Of a stretch of 49,117 nt of DNA, positions 7,135 to 16,005 are shown one piece after another; within the stretch, counting starts at the first letter, position 1; the number at the start of each line of letters is the position of its first letter. Under the pieces are notes generated by a model, which did no database searches, was not told where the DNA came from, and saw only the letters and a program-made list of their open reading frames with translations. The DNA comes from Bacteroidales bacterium. Lineage in GTDB: Bacteria; Bacteroidota; Bacteroidia; Bacteroidales; VadinHA17. The translations under genes and the position numbers were made by a program. The DNA lies in NCBI GenBank assembly GCA_030596125.1, contig JAUVKT010000008.1:1-49117 (forward strand), read 5' to 3'.

Positions 7135-10119
7135 ATGGCTCTGATAGATGGAATAATGGAACTTCAGAAGTATGACTTTAGTGATACTTCGTTTAATCTT
7201 CTGATGCAGAGGCGTATTCATAAAGTGTTGCTGATTTGCAGCAACTATGATAACTATATGCTTGAAGAGGATGGCCGGATAGATGAACAGATCTTCAACG
7301 AGTATGTTTCTCTGAACCTAAGGTATCCTCCCATTTTTGTTCAGGCAGATAGCCAGGAAGAGGCTTTGAAAATTCTTGATACTGAAAAGATAGACCTTGT
7401 TATAGAAATGTTCAATCTCAGGGGAGTCAATATGTTTGATCTTGCAAAGCAGATCAAGGAAAAGTATCATGGAATACCGGTTGTTGCCCTTACATACTTC
7501 TCCAGAGAAACATCTCTGGTAATTGAAAAGGCGGATATGAGTGCAATAGATTATGTCTTCTCCTGGCTTGGTGATGCAAGCCTGTTGCTGGCAATAATTA
7601 AACTGCTCGAAGATCGTTTGAATGCTGAATATGATGTTGAAGTTGTTGGTGTACAAACAATTATACTTGTTGAGGACTCGATAAGATACATTTCATCATA
7701 TCTGCCTAACCTTTATAAGATTATCCTGAAGCAATCGAGAGATTTTCAACAGGAGGCTCTTAACCCTCACCAGAAGACCCTTAGAATGAGAGGCAGGCCC
7801 AAAATACTTCTTGCTACAAATTTCGAGGAAGCACTCTCACTTTATAAGAAATATAAGCATAATGTCCTGGGTGTCATTTCAGATATCAGGTATGAGCGTA
7901 ACGGAGAACTTGACCCCAAAGCCGGAATAGAGTTGTGCCGGATAATTCAGGAAGATGACAAAAATATGCCATTGTTGTTGCAATCTTCCAATATCGAGAT
8001 GAAAGATCTTGCCGATAAAATGGGGTTAGGGTTTATTAATAAATACTCCAAGAGTCTCTCGATAGAACTTAGAAACTTTATTATTCAGAATCTTGCTTTT
8101 GGTCCGTTTGTTTTTCGTGATCACAAAACAAAAGAGGCGATTGGAGTTGCAACCGACCTTCAGAATTTCCAGCAAAAACTGCTTACCCTCCCGGTAGAGA
8201 GCCTTGTTTACCATGCTGAAAGGGATCATTTCTCTAAATGGCTGAATGCCAGGGCTTTGTTTCCGGTTGCCCAGATGTTTAAGTATATCCAGAAGGAAGA
8301 CTTCGATTCCATTGAAGAGATGAGGAGGTTTATATATGTTGCCATATCGAGCTTCAGGCTTGGGAAGGGCAGGGGAGTGATTGCCAAATTTGACAGAACC
8401 ACTTTTGATGAATATCAGATATTCAGCCGGATAGGAGATGGTTCTATTGGAGGGAAGGCACGCGGACTGGCATTTATAAACTCGATAATCAAGAGATACA
8501 GCCTTTTCAATAAGTTCGATGATGTACTTATTACAATCCCGCGGACAGTTGTATTGAGCACTGATGTTTTCGATGAGTTCATGGAACGTAATAATTTGTA
8601 CGAAATAGGGTTGAGTGATCAGCCTGATGCAAAAATTCTTGAAAAGTTTGTTGAATCTGAATTGCCCGGATGGGTATACCAGGATTTGTATGCTTACCTC
8701 TCGGTATCAAGCCAGTATCCAATCGCTGTACGTTCTTCGAGTAAGCTTGAAGATTCACATTATCAACCTTTTGCCGGGATATATTCTACATATATGATTC
8801 CGAGGATATCTGATAACAGGTTGATGGTAAAGATGATATCTGATGCAATTAAGGAGGTTTATGCTTCGGTTTACTATAAGAGCAGTAAGGCATACATGAC
8901 TGCTACAGCAAATGTTATCGATGAAGAGAAGATGGGCATCGTTCTGCAGGAAGTGTGCGGAAACATACATGGTGATATATATTACCCGACCCTGTCAGGG
9001 GTTGCCAGGTCAATTAATTTTTATCCGATCGGATCAGAAAAGGCTGAGGATGGGATCGTAAATATAGCAATGGGACTTGGTAAGTTAATTGTGGAGGGTG
9101 GCAGGTCACTCAGGTTTTCACCTAAACATCCAAAGAAGATCTTACAGCTTTCTTCTCCTGAAACTTCTCTGCGTGAGACTCAAAAGGAGTTCTATGCCCT
9201 CGACTTAAACATTGATAGTTTCGTTCCGAGTGTTGATGACGGGGTTAATATCCTTAAAAAACGAATTTCTGAAGCAGAGAGTAATAGTACTCTTAAGGTA
9301 GCGGCTTCGACTTACGACTTGCAGAGCAATATTATCAGGCCGGGTATAACACACCCTGGTAAGAGAGTTATTACTTTTGATAATGTTTTAAAGCATAATA
9401 TTTTTCCGCTTGCTTCTATTTTGAAGGAACTTCTTGATCTTGGGCAGAGAGAGATGGGTAATCCTATCGAGATTGAATTTGCTGCAAATCTGGAGACAAA
9501 AAAGGGAATTCCGATGATCTTTAATTTCCTACAGATCAGACCTATTGTAGATAATGACCAGTCACAGATAATTGACATCGAATCTGTTAAGGAGAAGCAA
9601 ACAATTATTACCTCATGTTCGGCACTCGGTAATGGCCTTGTTAAAGGAATTAAGGATATTATCTATGTGAAACCCGAATCATTTAAGCCGGCAAATAATG
9701 AAAAGATAGTGGAGATCCTGGAAAATCTGAATAGCACATTTATTAATGACTGCAAGTATTATGTGTTGGTTGGCCCTGGCAGATGGGGCTCTACAGATAA
9801 ATGGCTTGGAATACCAATTAAATGGCCACAGATATCTCAGGCCAGGATTATTGTGGAATCAGGTCTGCCGAAATACCGCATAGATCCGAGCCAGGGAACA
9901 CACTTCTTCCAGAATATTACATCATTCAGAATTGGTTATTTTACTATCAATCCATTTATAAATGATGGATCGTATGATGTTGAATATCTGAACAGCCTGG
10001 AACCAGTTTACCAGGATGACTTTATCCGTCATATAAGGTTTGATTGTCCACTAAAAATAATGATTGATGGCAGGATTCATAAAGGTGTGATACTGAAGCC
10101 TGAAGTGGCGAATGAATAG
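7135..10119 (+). CDS. REC/REC/PPDK-type ATP-grasp fusion protein (paralog)
   Basis: A 994-aa paralog of the upstream gene without the GAF-like domain. It starts directly with the first receiver-like domain (about 28-160), then a second receiver (about 174-320) and the ATP-grasp domain (GDGSIGGKARGL near 433, IAVRSSSKLEDS near 530). It ends with GPGRWGSTDKWLG and WPQISQA. The second receiver has E180 D181, acceptor D250, the LQSS motif and the FINK lysine. In the first receiver the acceptor position is glutamate (E91). The 10-nt gap to the previous stop implies one transcript and perhaps a hetero-complex. The function is unknown; the family is annotated only as PEP/pyruvate-binding domain protein. 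Confidence 0.8.
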   Translation: MALIDGIMELQKYDFSDTSFNLLMQRRIHKVLLICSNYDNYMLEEDGRIDEQIFNEYVSLNLRYPPIFVQADSQEEALKILDTEKIDLVIEMFNLRGVNMFDLAKQIKEKYHGIPVVALTYFSRETSLVIEKADMSAIDYVFSWLGDASLLLAIIKLLEDRLNAEYDVEVVGVQTIILVEDSIRYISSYLPNLYKIILKQSRDFQQEALNPHQKTLRMRGRPKILLATNFEEALSLYKKYKHNVLGVISDIRYERNGELDPKAGIELCRIIQEDDKNMPLLLQSSNIEMKDLADKMGLGFINKYSKSLSIELRNFIIQNLAFGPFVFRDHKTKEAIGVATDLQNFQQKLLTLPVESLVYHAERDHFSKWLNARALFPVAQMFKYIQKEDFDSIEEMRRFIYVAISSFRLGKGRGVIAKFDRTTFDEYQIFSRIGDGSIGGKARGLAFINSIIKRYSLFNKFDDVLITIPRTVVLSTDVFDEFMERNNLYEIGLSDQPDAKILEKFVESELPGWVYQDLYAYLSVSSQYPIAVRSSSKLEDSHYQPFAGIYSTYMIPRISDNRLMVKMISDAIKEVYASVYYKSSKAYMTATANVIDEEKMGIVLQEVCGNIHGDIYYPTLSGVARSINFYPIGSEKAEDGIVNIAMGLGKLIVEGGRSLRFSPKHPKKILQLSSPETSLRETQKEFYALDLNIDSFVPSVDDGVNILKKRISEAESNSTLKVAASTYDLQSNIIRPGITHPGKRVITFDNVLKHNIFPLASILKELLDLGQREMGNPIEIEFAANLETKKGIPMIFNFLQIRPIVDNDQSQIIDIESVKEKQTIITSCSALGNGLVKGIKDIIYVKPESFKPANNEKIVEILENLNSTFINDCKYYVLVGPGRWGSTDKWLGIPIKWPQISQARIIVESGLPKYRIDPSQGTHFFQNITSFRIGYFTINPFINDGSYDVEYLNSLEPVYQDDFIRHIRFDCPLKIMIDGRIHKGVILKPEVANE

Positions 10120-10157
10120 AGATATTCACACAATCCATTCCTGCTTTCTTTCAATTT

Positions 10158-10179
10158 AAAGGATCTGATCAGTTCCTTT
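10158..10179. terminator. Palindrome between convergent genes
   Basis: AAAGGATCTGA/TCAGTTCCTTT has 11-bp arms with one mismatch and no spacer, in the 116-bp gap between two convergent genes. The place suggests a shared terminator, but no clear T-run follows on either strand. Confidence 0.3.
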
Positions 10180-10235
10180 GGACTGCACAGAAACCTTCCT
10201 CGTAAACCAATTTTATAATGTGTTTGAAGAGTAAT

Positions 10236-11876
10236 TTAACTCTTCAGTACCTTAAGAGCTTCTTCATTTTTAGCATCTGTCATAAATGCAAGGCCGGTTA
10301 CTTCTTCTGTTTCCCTATTAGCAGCAACCAGGTCATCCCGGGATAATTCATCTATCTTAAACTTACGGGCACCTGCCATAAATTGTTGAAGGCCACCGGC
10401 CAGTTTATCTATATAAGCATACATGGCAATAGCACCGAACGGGATATTTTTCATTTCATCCTTTCCGACCTTTTCCTGTACCGGTTCCCATCCTGCAAAA
10501 ATCTGTTCAGGTTCCTTCCCGAACTCTTTGACTGCAGGAGGAAGTGATTCCCAGTGACCATAAAGTTCAGCTCTCTTTCTCGGTTTGAACACACCTTCAA
10601 TGTTGCTCCCCAGGAACCCGGGAATCATCGGAGCCCTACCCATGCAGACCATTTTGGAATATGGAGCTCCAAGGGCAATGGCTTTAAATATATGATCTTC
10701 TCGTGCAAATCCTCCGGCAAAGGAGATATCCGGAACTTTTATACCCCGATCATCAAGAATCCTACAGTATTCATATGCTTTTGAATGCAATGCCAACGAA
10801 GGAATGCCCCAATGCTGCATCATGTTCCAGGGGCTCATTCCAGTTCCCCCACCCGATCCGTCAATGGTTAACAGATCAAGTTCCGCATCAGCAGAAAACC
10901 GGATGGCCATTGCCAGTGCTTCCATATCATAAGCACCTGTCTTCAGTGTAATCCGGCTAAATCCCAGTTTTCTTAAGTGAGCCACATCATTCATAAAAGA
11001 TTCCCTAACTTCCTCAGGAGAGGATAAGTCAGTGCCACCGAGTCGGCTGTGCCTTGCAAATGAACTGATTGCCTTGGCATTAAAAGCTGATTCTACAATA
11101 GGACTATAGGGATCCGGATCGACCAGGTAGGCGCGATCTTTCAGGAATTTTGCAAATTCGATGCTGCTCACTTGTATCTCACCGCCAATGTTCTTGGCGC
11201 CCTGCCCCCACTTCAGTTCCATGATCACCTTGTTACCATACTTATTCATAATATATTCTGCTACACCATTCCTTGTATCTTCCACATTCATTTGCACAAT
11301 TATGGCACCATAACCATCGAAATATCTGAAGAATGTTTCAATCCGGCGATCCAGCTCAGGGGCTTTTTCAATTTTTCCTTTCTTTATGATTGAAAGTTTA
11401 TCCACTCCAACCACATTTTCTCCAACAACTATTGGGATGCCACTCAGAGCTGCTCCCACGGCAAACGACTCCCAGTAATTTCTCGCTACAAAAGTAGATC
11501 CAAGTGCGCCGGTCATGACCGGAATCCGACATTTAATTTTCTCCTTATTTCCAAGTTCAGTCGTAATATCTGCGTTGGTAAACAGACAATCATCTGCATT
11601 CCTGGTCAATGGAGGTTCAATGCCTTTCGCACCGTAAGCGTAACCCTGAATTCTTATGGAATGGTAACCTACGCCCATTGTTGAAATGTGCGATGATCCT
11701 GATGTCGTTCGCCCAAAATTCCTGGGATAGAGAAGTTTTCTTCCCTTGAGGGAGGAAAGCCATGTTTCACATTTTCCTTTGCAGGCTGAATCACAAAGGG
11801 TACAGAGACCCGACTCACAAGGAACGCCCCGGTTCACAGTTCCGATTGCATCATTATTTTTAAACCATTGTATCAT
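10236..11876 (-). CDS. FMN-binding glutamate synthase-like protein
   Basis: A 546-aa single-gene relative of the glutamate synthase central/FMN domain. From about residue 100 it is a TIM-barrel flavoprotein, with the FMN-site segments TIDGSGGGTGMSPW and SFAGGFAREDHIFKA. The N-terminus carries five closely spaced cysteines (C20, C25, C28, C32, C36; CESGLCTLCDSACKGKC), which suggests a metal or Fe-S site. The glutaminase domain and the NADPH-binding small subunit are absent, and no gltD is adjacent. It may take ammonia or electrons from separate partners, or catalyse another amino-acid redox reaction. It is monocistronic, with AT-rich spacer upstream. The family call is firm; the reaction is not. 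Confidence 0.8.
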   Translation of the reverse strand: MIQWFKNNDAIGTVNRGVPCESGLCTLCDSACKGKCETWLSSLKGRKLLYPRNFGRTTSGSSHISTMGVGYHSIRIQGYAYGAKGIEPPLTRNADDCLFTNADITTELGNKEKIKCRIPVMTGALGSTFVARNYWESFAVGAALSGIPIVVGENVVGVDKLSIIKKGKIEKAPELDRRIETFFRYFDGYGAIIVQMNVEDTRNGVAEYIMNKYGNKVIMELKWGQGAKNIGGEIQVSSIEFAKFLKDRAYLVDPDPYSPIVESAFNAKAISSFARHSRLGGTDLSSPEEVRESFMNDVAHLRKLGFSRITLKTGAYDMEALAMAIRFSADAELDLLTIDGSGGGTGMSPWNMMQHWGIPSLALHSKAYEYCRILDDRGIKVPDISFAGGFAREDHIFKAIALGAPYSKMVCMGRAPMIPGFLGSNIEGVFKPRKRAELYGHWESLPPAVKEFGKEPEQIFAGWEPVQEKVGKDEMKNIPFGAIAMYAYIDKLAGGLQQFMAGARKFKIDELSRDDLVAANRETEEVTGLAFMTDAKNEEALKVLKS

Positions 11877-12194
11877 ATTATTTACTATTTGGTTGCCTTT
11901 GCTATCATATTATTGTATTATCAGGTATAAATATAAATAATATTTATTAAATATTTGTATTTTTCTATATTTATTAAGTTGCAGGTGTTTCCGCTATGAA
12001 AATCCATTAAAATTTGTGATTTGATGACATCATATTTTAATCTGTTAAGTCAGTATTCACTGCATAAATAAGGAAGCGGCAAAAAGATAATAGTCCGGTT
12101 TTCCGCCACTAATCATATTGACAAATAGTATTAAATATTTGAGAATTATTAGTTCAAAAAGGAGATAGATGGCTTAATGAATGAAGGCTATCTG
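11877..12194. other. 318-bp AT-rich intergenic region
   Basis: No coding region is supported. The 13-mer TATTAAATATTTG occurs twice, near 11947 and 12129. A hairpin with an 8-bp stem and one bulge (GCGG-AAAA/TTTTCCGC) lies at 12076-12106, and a terminator-like hairpin for fabD is at 12163-12193. The promoter of the glutamate-synthase-like gene should be near 11880-11990, but no clear -7 motif was found. Confidence 0.5.
12155..12193 (-). terminator. Probable fabD terminator
   Basis: Read on the minus strand just past the fabD stop, AGATAG and CTATCT (12163-12193) can pair around a 19-nt loop, and CCTTTTTG follows. The stem is short, so confidence is low. Confidence 0.35.
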
Positions 12195-13088
12195 TTACAA
12201 AGCAAGTAAAGCCTGACCGCTTTGAACCACACTGCTTTTATCTGTTTTTTTGATTAGTCCCTGAAGAACATTACCAGGGCCGATCTCAGTAAAGAGAGAT
12301 GCCCCGTCACTGATCATATTAAGTACACTCTGTGTCCATCTTACCGGTGATGTAAGCTGAGCGACCAGATTATTCTTAATTGCACCGGGATCGGTTGAGG
12401 GAACTGCATCTACATTCTGGTAAACAGGGCATAATGGTTCTATAAAGATTGTTTCATTAATTGCCTTTTCGAGTTCAATACGGGCAGGTTCCATCAGTGG
12501 TGAATGAAATGCTCCTCCAACTGCAAGTTTAAGTGTACGGCGGGCTCCCTTTTCATTAAGGAGTTCGATGGCTCGTTCTATCCCTTCAATTGACCCTGAT
12601 ATAACTATTTGTCCGTTAGTGTTATAGTTTGCCGGGATCACAATCTCATCAATACTCACACACACCTCCTCGACAACTTTATCTTCAAGTCCGATTATGG
12701 CAGCCATGGTAGAGGGTTCTGCTTCACAGGCCTTCTGCATGGCAACTGCCCTTTTCGAAACCAGTATTAATCCTTCTTCGAAAGAGAATGAGTTATTGGC
12801 AACAAGGGCGCAAAATTCACCAAGTGAATGTCCGGCCACCATGTCTGGTTTAAAACTATCGCCCAGCGCTACAGCCATTATTGTTGAATGCAAAAAGATA
12901 GCCGGCTGAGTTACACGTGTCTGTTTCAGGTTATCTACAGTTCCCTCAAACATAATGTCTGTGATCCTGAAACCGAGGATATCATTTGCTTCTTCGAACA
13001 TTTCCCTGCAATTAGGAAAATTATCGTATAAATCTCTGCCCATTCCTGGGTATTGGGCACCCTGCCCGGGAAATATATATGCTTTCAT
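12195..13088 (-). CDS. fabD: Malonyl-CoA:ACP transacylase
   Basis: Moves the malonyl group from CoA to acyl carrier protein to supply fatty-acid chain elongation in the cytoplasm. The 297-aa protein opens with the family signature GQGAQYPGMG. It has the nucleophile motif AGHSLGEF near residue 93 and the catalytic histidine motif AFHSPLMEPA near 200, followed by the C-terminal TEIGPGNVL. Length and order are standard. It starts 2 nt after the folE stop, so it is the last gene of a queD-folE-fabD transcript. No other fatty-acid genes are nearby. Confidence 0.95.
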   Translation of the reverse strand: MKAYIFPGQGAQYPGMGRDLYDNFPNCREMFEEANDILGFRITDIMFEGTVDNLKQTRVTQPAIFLHSTIMAVALGDSFKPDMVAGHSLGEFCALVANNSFSFEEGLILVSKRAVAMQKACEAEPSTMAAIIGLEDKVVEEVCVSIDEIVIPANYNTNGQIVISGSIEGIERAIELLNEKGARRTLKLAVGGAFHSPLMEPARIELEKAINETIFIEPLCPVYQNVDAVPSTDPGAIKNNLVAQLTSPVRWTQSVLNMISDGASLFTEIGPGNVLQGLIKKTDKSSVVQSGQALLAL

Positions 13089-13090
13089 TT

Positions 13091-13729
13091 CTAATGCAGG
13101 TATTTTCCTATCAGGTGAATAAATTCTTCCCTTGTTTGTATGTTATTCAGGAAGCATCCTGTAAAAGCAGATGTTGTAGTTACGGAGTTTTGCTTTTGAA
13201 CACCCCTGATCTGCATACACATATGCTGTGCTTCTATTACTACTGCTACCCCAAGAGGATTAAGTGTATCCTGAATACAGTCGCGAATTTGTACAGTTAG
13301 CCTTTCCTGTACCTGTAACCTCCTTGCAAATGCCTCTGCTACTCGTGCAATCTTACTTAATCCGGTAATATACCCGTCGGGGATATATGCAATATGAGCC
13401 TTCCCGAAAAAAGGTAACATATGGTGTTCGCATAAAGAGTATATGTCAATATCCTTTACTATAACCATCTGTTTATAGTCTTCCCTGAATTTGGCAGAAT
13501 TTAAGATCTCTTCAGGGTCATGGTTATATCCCTGGGTGAGGAATTGCATAGCCTTTGCAACCCTCAGGGGAGTATCTTTAAGTCCTTCTCTCTCGGGATC
13601 TTCACCCAATTGCTTAAGAATATCATGATAGTGTTCAGTCATCTTTAAGGTTTTTTTATCATCCCAACTCTCAATCTTGTTGTATCCGGCATCATCTCTG
13701 TAACCTGAACCATTGTTCACAATGTCCAT
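13091..13729 (-). CDS. folE: GTP cyclohydrolase I
   Basis: Converts GTP to 7,8-dihydroneopterin triphosphate, the entry step to folate and to queuosine or pterins. The 212-aa protein has the zinc/active-site segment [20 protein letters not shown], the [23 protein letters not shown] block, and the second zinc cysteine in QHMCMQIRG. The first 30 residues are a variable extension. It lies 66 nt after queD and 2 nt before fabD on the same strand. Its product is the substrate of the upstream QueD-type enzyme, so the pairing is functional. Confidence 0.96.
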   Translation of the reverse strand: MDIVNNGSGYRDDAGYNKIESWDDKKTLKMTEHYHDILKQLGEDPEREGLKDTPLRVAKAMQFLTQGYNHDPEEILNSAKFREDYKQMVIVKDIDIYSLCEHHMLPFFGKAHIAYIPDGYITGLSKIARVAEAFARRLQVQERLTVQIRDCIQDTLNPLGVAVVIEAQHMCMQIRGVQKQNSVTTTSAFTGCFLNNIQTREEFIHLIGKYLH

Positions 13730-13795
13730 AACTGTTTTGTTTATTAATTTCCGGGTGAATTCCCGGGATGATAAATAAGTTTTTATGACAGATAT

Positions 13796-14209
13796 CTATC
13801 CGCCAAAATATTCAATAAAGTTATTCTCTGTTTCGGCAATCTTAACACAATGTAATTCGGCTCCTTCGTTTCTGATATGTCCTTCCAGCTCTTTCCATAT
13901 AGCTATCGCAATATTCTCTGTTGATGCCAGCTTATCTTCCATAAAACTCACCTGTGTGTTGATATTCTTATGGTCTATGTGATCAATAACATATTTCTGA
14001 ATAATCTCCTTAAGCCTTTTTATGTTGATAAGATAACCGAGTTTGGGGTTGACTTCTCCCTTAATGGTCACATATAAAATATAATTATGTCCATGCCATT
14101 CGGGGTTGGAACACTGACCGTAAAAATCTAAATTTTGTTCGTCACTGAAATCTTCCCTGAACATCCTGTGAGCCGAACTGAATCTCTCTCTCCTTGTTAA
14201 ATAGATCAT
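13796..14209 (-). CDS. queD: 6-carboxytetrahydropterin synthase (QueD/PTPS family)
   Basis: A member of the 6-pyruvoyl-tetrahydropterin synthase family that uses the FolE product; in bacteria it usually makes 6-carboxy-tetrahydropterin for queuosine. From the preferred start (MIYLTRRERFSSAH) it is 137 aa. Zinc ligands are seen in FSSAHRM and in the WHGHNY motif, and the catalytic cysteine is in the QCSNPEWHGH segment. I chose the internal ATG at 14209, not the track start at 14245, because the family begins with this MIYxTRRExFSAAH block and the extra 12 residues overlap palindromic upstream DNA. It is the first gene of the queD-folE-fabD operon. Confidence 0.9.
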   Translation of the reverse strand: MIYLTRRERFSSAHRMFREDFSDEQNLDFYGQCSNPEWHGHNYILYVTIKGEVNPKLGYLINIKRLKEIIQKYVIDHIDHKNINTQVSFMEDKLASTENIAIAIWKELEGHIRNEGAELHCVKIAETENNFIEYFGG

Positions 14210-14223
14210 ATTGTGTCTGATTC

Positions 14224-14251
14224 TGACAAAATTGTCAAAATCCAAATTTGG
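14224..14251. promoter_or_regulatory. Two palindromes between queD and mqnB
   Basis: TGACAA-AA-TTGTCA (14224-14237) and CCAAATTTGG (14242-14251) stand 4 bp apart in the divergent queD/mqnB spacer, provided queD starts at 14209. They could be operator half-sites. No regulator is known. Confidence 0.3.
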
Positions 14252-14321
14252 ACTTTTTTATCGGGAAAAACAATATCTTTAACAAATTGTTTCTTCAAAA
14301 AAACTGATTTGCTTTACTGCC

Positions 14322-15008
14322 ATGCAGCCACAAATTCTTATAACGGCAGCTACCCGGACAGAATTAAGATGCCTTGATAAACTTGAAGGTATATCGGGTG
14401 GTGAAAGCAGTTACAGTTACCCTGGTGCAGAACTGTCGACTCTCGTAACGGGGGTAGGGTCAGTATTTACCGTATGGTCATTAATGAATTATTTTCGCAA
14501 TAACAGTCAGAAGCCTGATTACCTGATAAATATAGGTATTGCAGGAAGTTTTAAGGATGTATATCCTGTGCGGAGAGTTGTTGCTGCTGCTACTGATTGT
14601 TTCGCTGACCTGGGAGTGGAGGATGGTGATAATTTACTCTCTGTTTGGGATTTGGGGTTAGCTGATCCGTCAGAGTTCCCTTTTGAGAATGGTATTTTAA
14701 AGGGAGATGCCGGCCTTCTCTCTTTGGCAGAGAATCTTTTTCCGGTTGTTAAAGGTGTTACCGTTAACAGAACTTCCGGATGTGAAAAAACAATAAATAT
14801 GCTTACGGCAAAGTATAATCCTGATATTGAAACGATGGAAGGTGCTGCGATATATTTTACCGGGCTTACAGAGGATATACCATCACTTGTTGTTCGTTCG
14901 GTTTCAAATATGGTGGAACAGAGAGATCGTGAAGCATGGGATATTTCAGGGTCTTTAGCTACACTTGGAGAGGCTATCGGCAATCTGCTTGTAAAATTAT
15001 TATCATGA
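14322..15008 (+). CDS. mqnB: Futalosine hydrolase
   Basis: Cleaves hypoxanthine from futalosine in the chorismate-to-menaquinone (futalosine) pathway. The 228-aa protein has the nucleoside phosphorylase/MTA nucleosidase fold, with INIGIAGSF near residue 68, the ribose-binding ETMEGAAIY near 170, and RSVSN. The family call rests on this fold plus the partner gene. The stop overlaps the mqnD start as ATGA at 15005-15008, so translation is coupled. The divergent spacer to queD has palindromes that may regulate it. Confidence 0.93.
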   Translation: MQPQILITAATRTELRCLDKLEGISGGESSYSYPGAELSTLVTGVGSVFTVWSLMNYFRNNSQKPDYLINIGIAGSFKDVYPVRRVVAAATDCFADLGVEDGDNLLSVWDLGLADPSEFPFENGILKGDAGLLSLAENLFPVVKGVTVNRTSGCEKTINMLTAKYNPDIETMEGAAIYFTGLTEDIPSLVVRSVSNMVEQRDREAWDISGSLATLGEAIGNLLVKLLS

Positions 15009-15835
15009 AACTAACCCTGGGTTTTTCAACCTGTCCGAACGATACCTTTATTTTCGATGCCATGGTGAACAATAAGATCGATACACATGGACTGGTGTTT
15101 GAGTCTCATCTGGCTGATGTGGAGGAGCTGAACAGAACTGCTTTTAATGCTGTGGCAGATATAACCAAGATAAGCTATCATGCTTTTGCTTTCATTGCTG
15201 ATAATTACCTTCTCCTGACTGCCGGTAGTGCACTTGGTTTTAATAACGGGCCTCTGCTTGTCAGCAGTAAAAAGATTTACCCTGATGAGGTAAATGATAT
15301 AAGTATAGCCATACCCGGAAAATTCACAACCGCAAACCTGTTGATGAGTATTGCATGGCCCGGTGCGCAAAACAGGCACGAATATCTTTTCTCCGATATT
15401 GAAGATGTTGTGCTTGATGGTGAGATGGATGCAGGTTTAATAATACATGAGAACAGGTTCACATACGAAGACAGAGGCTTAAAAAAAATTTCAGACCTGG
15501 GGGAATACTGGACTGAGTTAACCGGAGAAGCTATACCACTTGGAGGAATTGCAATAAGAAGGGATATTCCCAAAGAGATCGCACTTAAAGTGAACAGGCT
15601 GCTCCAAAAGAGCATCGGGTATGCTCTCCAGAATCCTGAATCATCATATGATTATGTTAAAAAATATGCAGTTACAATGGAGAGAGAGGTTATGAAAAAG
15701 CATATTGCTCTTTATGTAAACGATTATACTCTTGATCTTGGTGAACGGGGAAAGGCTGCAATCAACAGGTTATATGATGAGGCATCTGAGAGAGCGGTTA
15801 TTCCGGAATTACCTGAACAGGTATTCATCACCTGA
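15005..15835 (+). CDS. mqnD: 1,4-dihydroxy-6-naphthoate synthase
   Basis: A futalosine-pathway enzyme that converts cyclic dehypoxanthinyl futalosine to 1,4-dihydroxy-6-naphthoate, the menaquinone ring precursor. The signature LGFSTCPNDTFIFDAM is at the N-terminus; the fold is that of a periplasmic-binding protein but there is no signal peptide, so it is cytoplasmic. I chose ATG 15005 (276 aa) because it begins the conserved MKLTLGFS block; the track start at 14936 lies inside mqnB and adds unrelated sequence. The ATGA overlap with mqnB supports this. mqnA and mqnC are not in the window. Confidence 0.95.
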   Translation: MKLTLGFSTCPNDTFIFDAMVNNKIDTHGLVFESHLADVEELNRTAFNAVADITKISYHAFAFIADNYLLLTAGSALGFNNGPLLVSSKKIYPDEVNDISIAIPGKFTTANLLMSIAWPGAQNRHEYLFSDIEDVVLDGEMDAGLIIHENRFTYEDRGLKKISDLGEYWTELTGEAIPLGGIAIRRDIPKEIALKVNRLLQKSIGYALQNPESSYDYVKKYAVTMEREVMKKHIALYVNDYTLDLGERGKAAINRLYDEASERAVIPELPEQVFIT

Positions 15836-15885
15836 CTGCTACTTGACTCAGTTTAAACCTTAATAAATCCAAACTCATTTTTTTA

Positions 15886-15913
15886 ACTTTAGTCACTTTA
15901 GTCACTTCGAAGT
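15886..15913. repeat. 9-bp direct repeat and palindrome upstream of sodB
   Basis: ACTTTAGTC occurs twice in tandem, followed at once by the perfect palindrome ACTTCGAAGT. It lies about 100 bp before sodB. A regulatory role is possible but unproven. Confidence 0.35.
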
Positions 15914-16005
15914 ACTGATTATTTATATTTTGTTTTTAGTTGAACATTTACGATCTTAATAATGTTTAAAACAATAGGAAGAGTTAATAACTAAAATATA
16001 TAATT

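Noticed and set aside
3675-10119. Annotation of the two large genes as pyruvate phosphate dikinase or PEP synthase
   Set aside because: Only the nucleotide-binding domain is shared; the phosphohistidine and PEP-binding domains are absent.
14936-15004. N-terminal extension of mqnD in the ORF track
   Set aside because: It lies inside mqnB, adds no family sequence, and the ATGA overlap at 15005 is the natural start.
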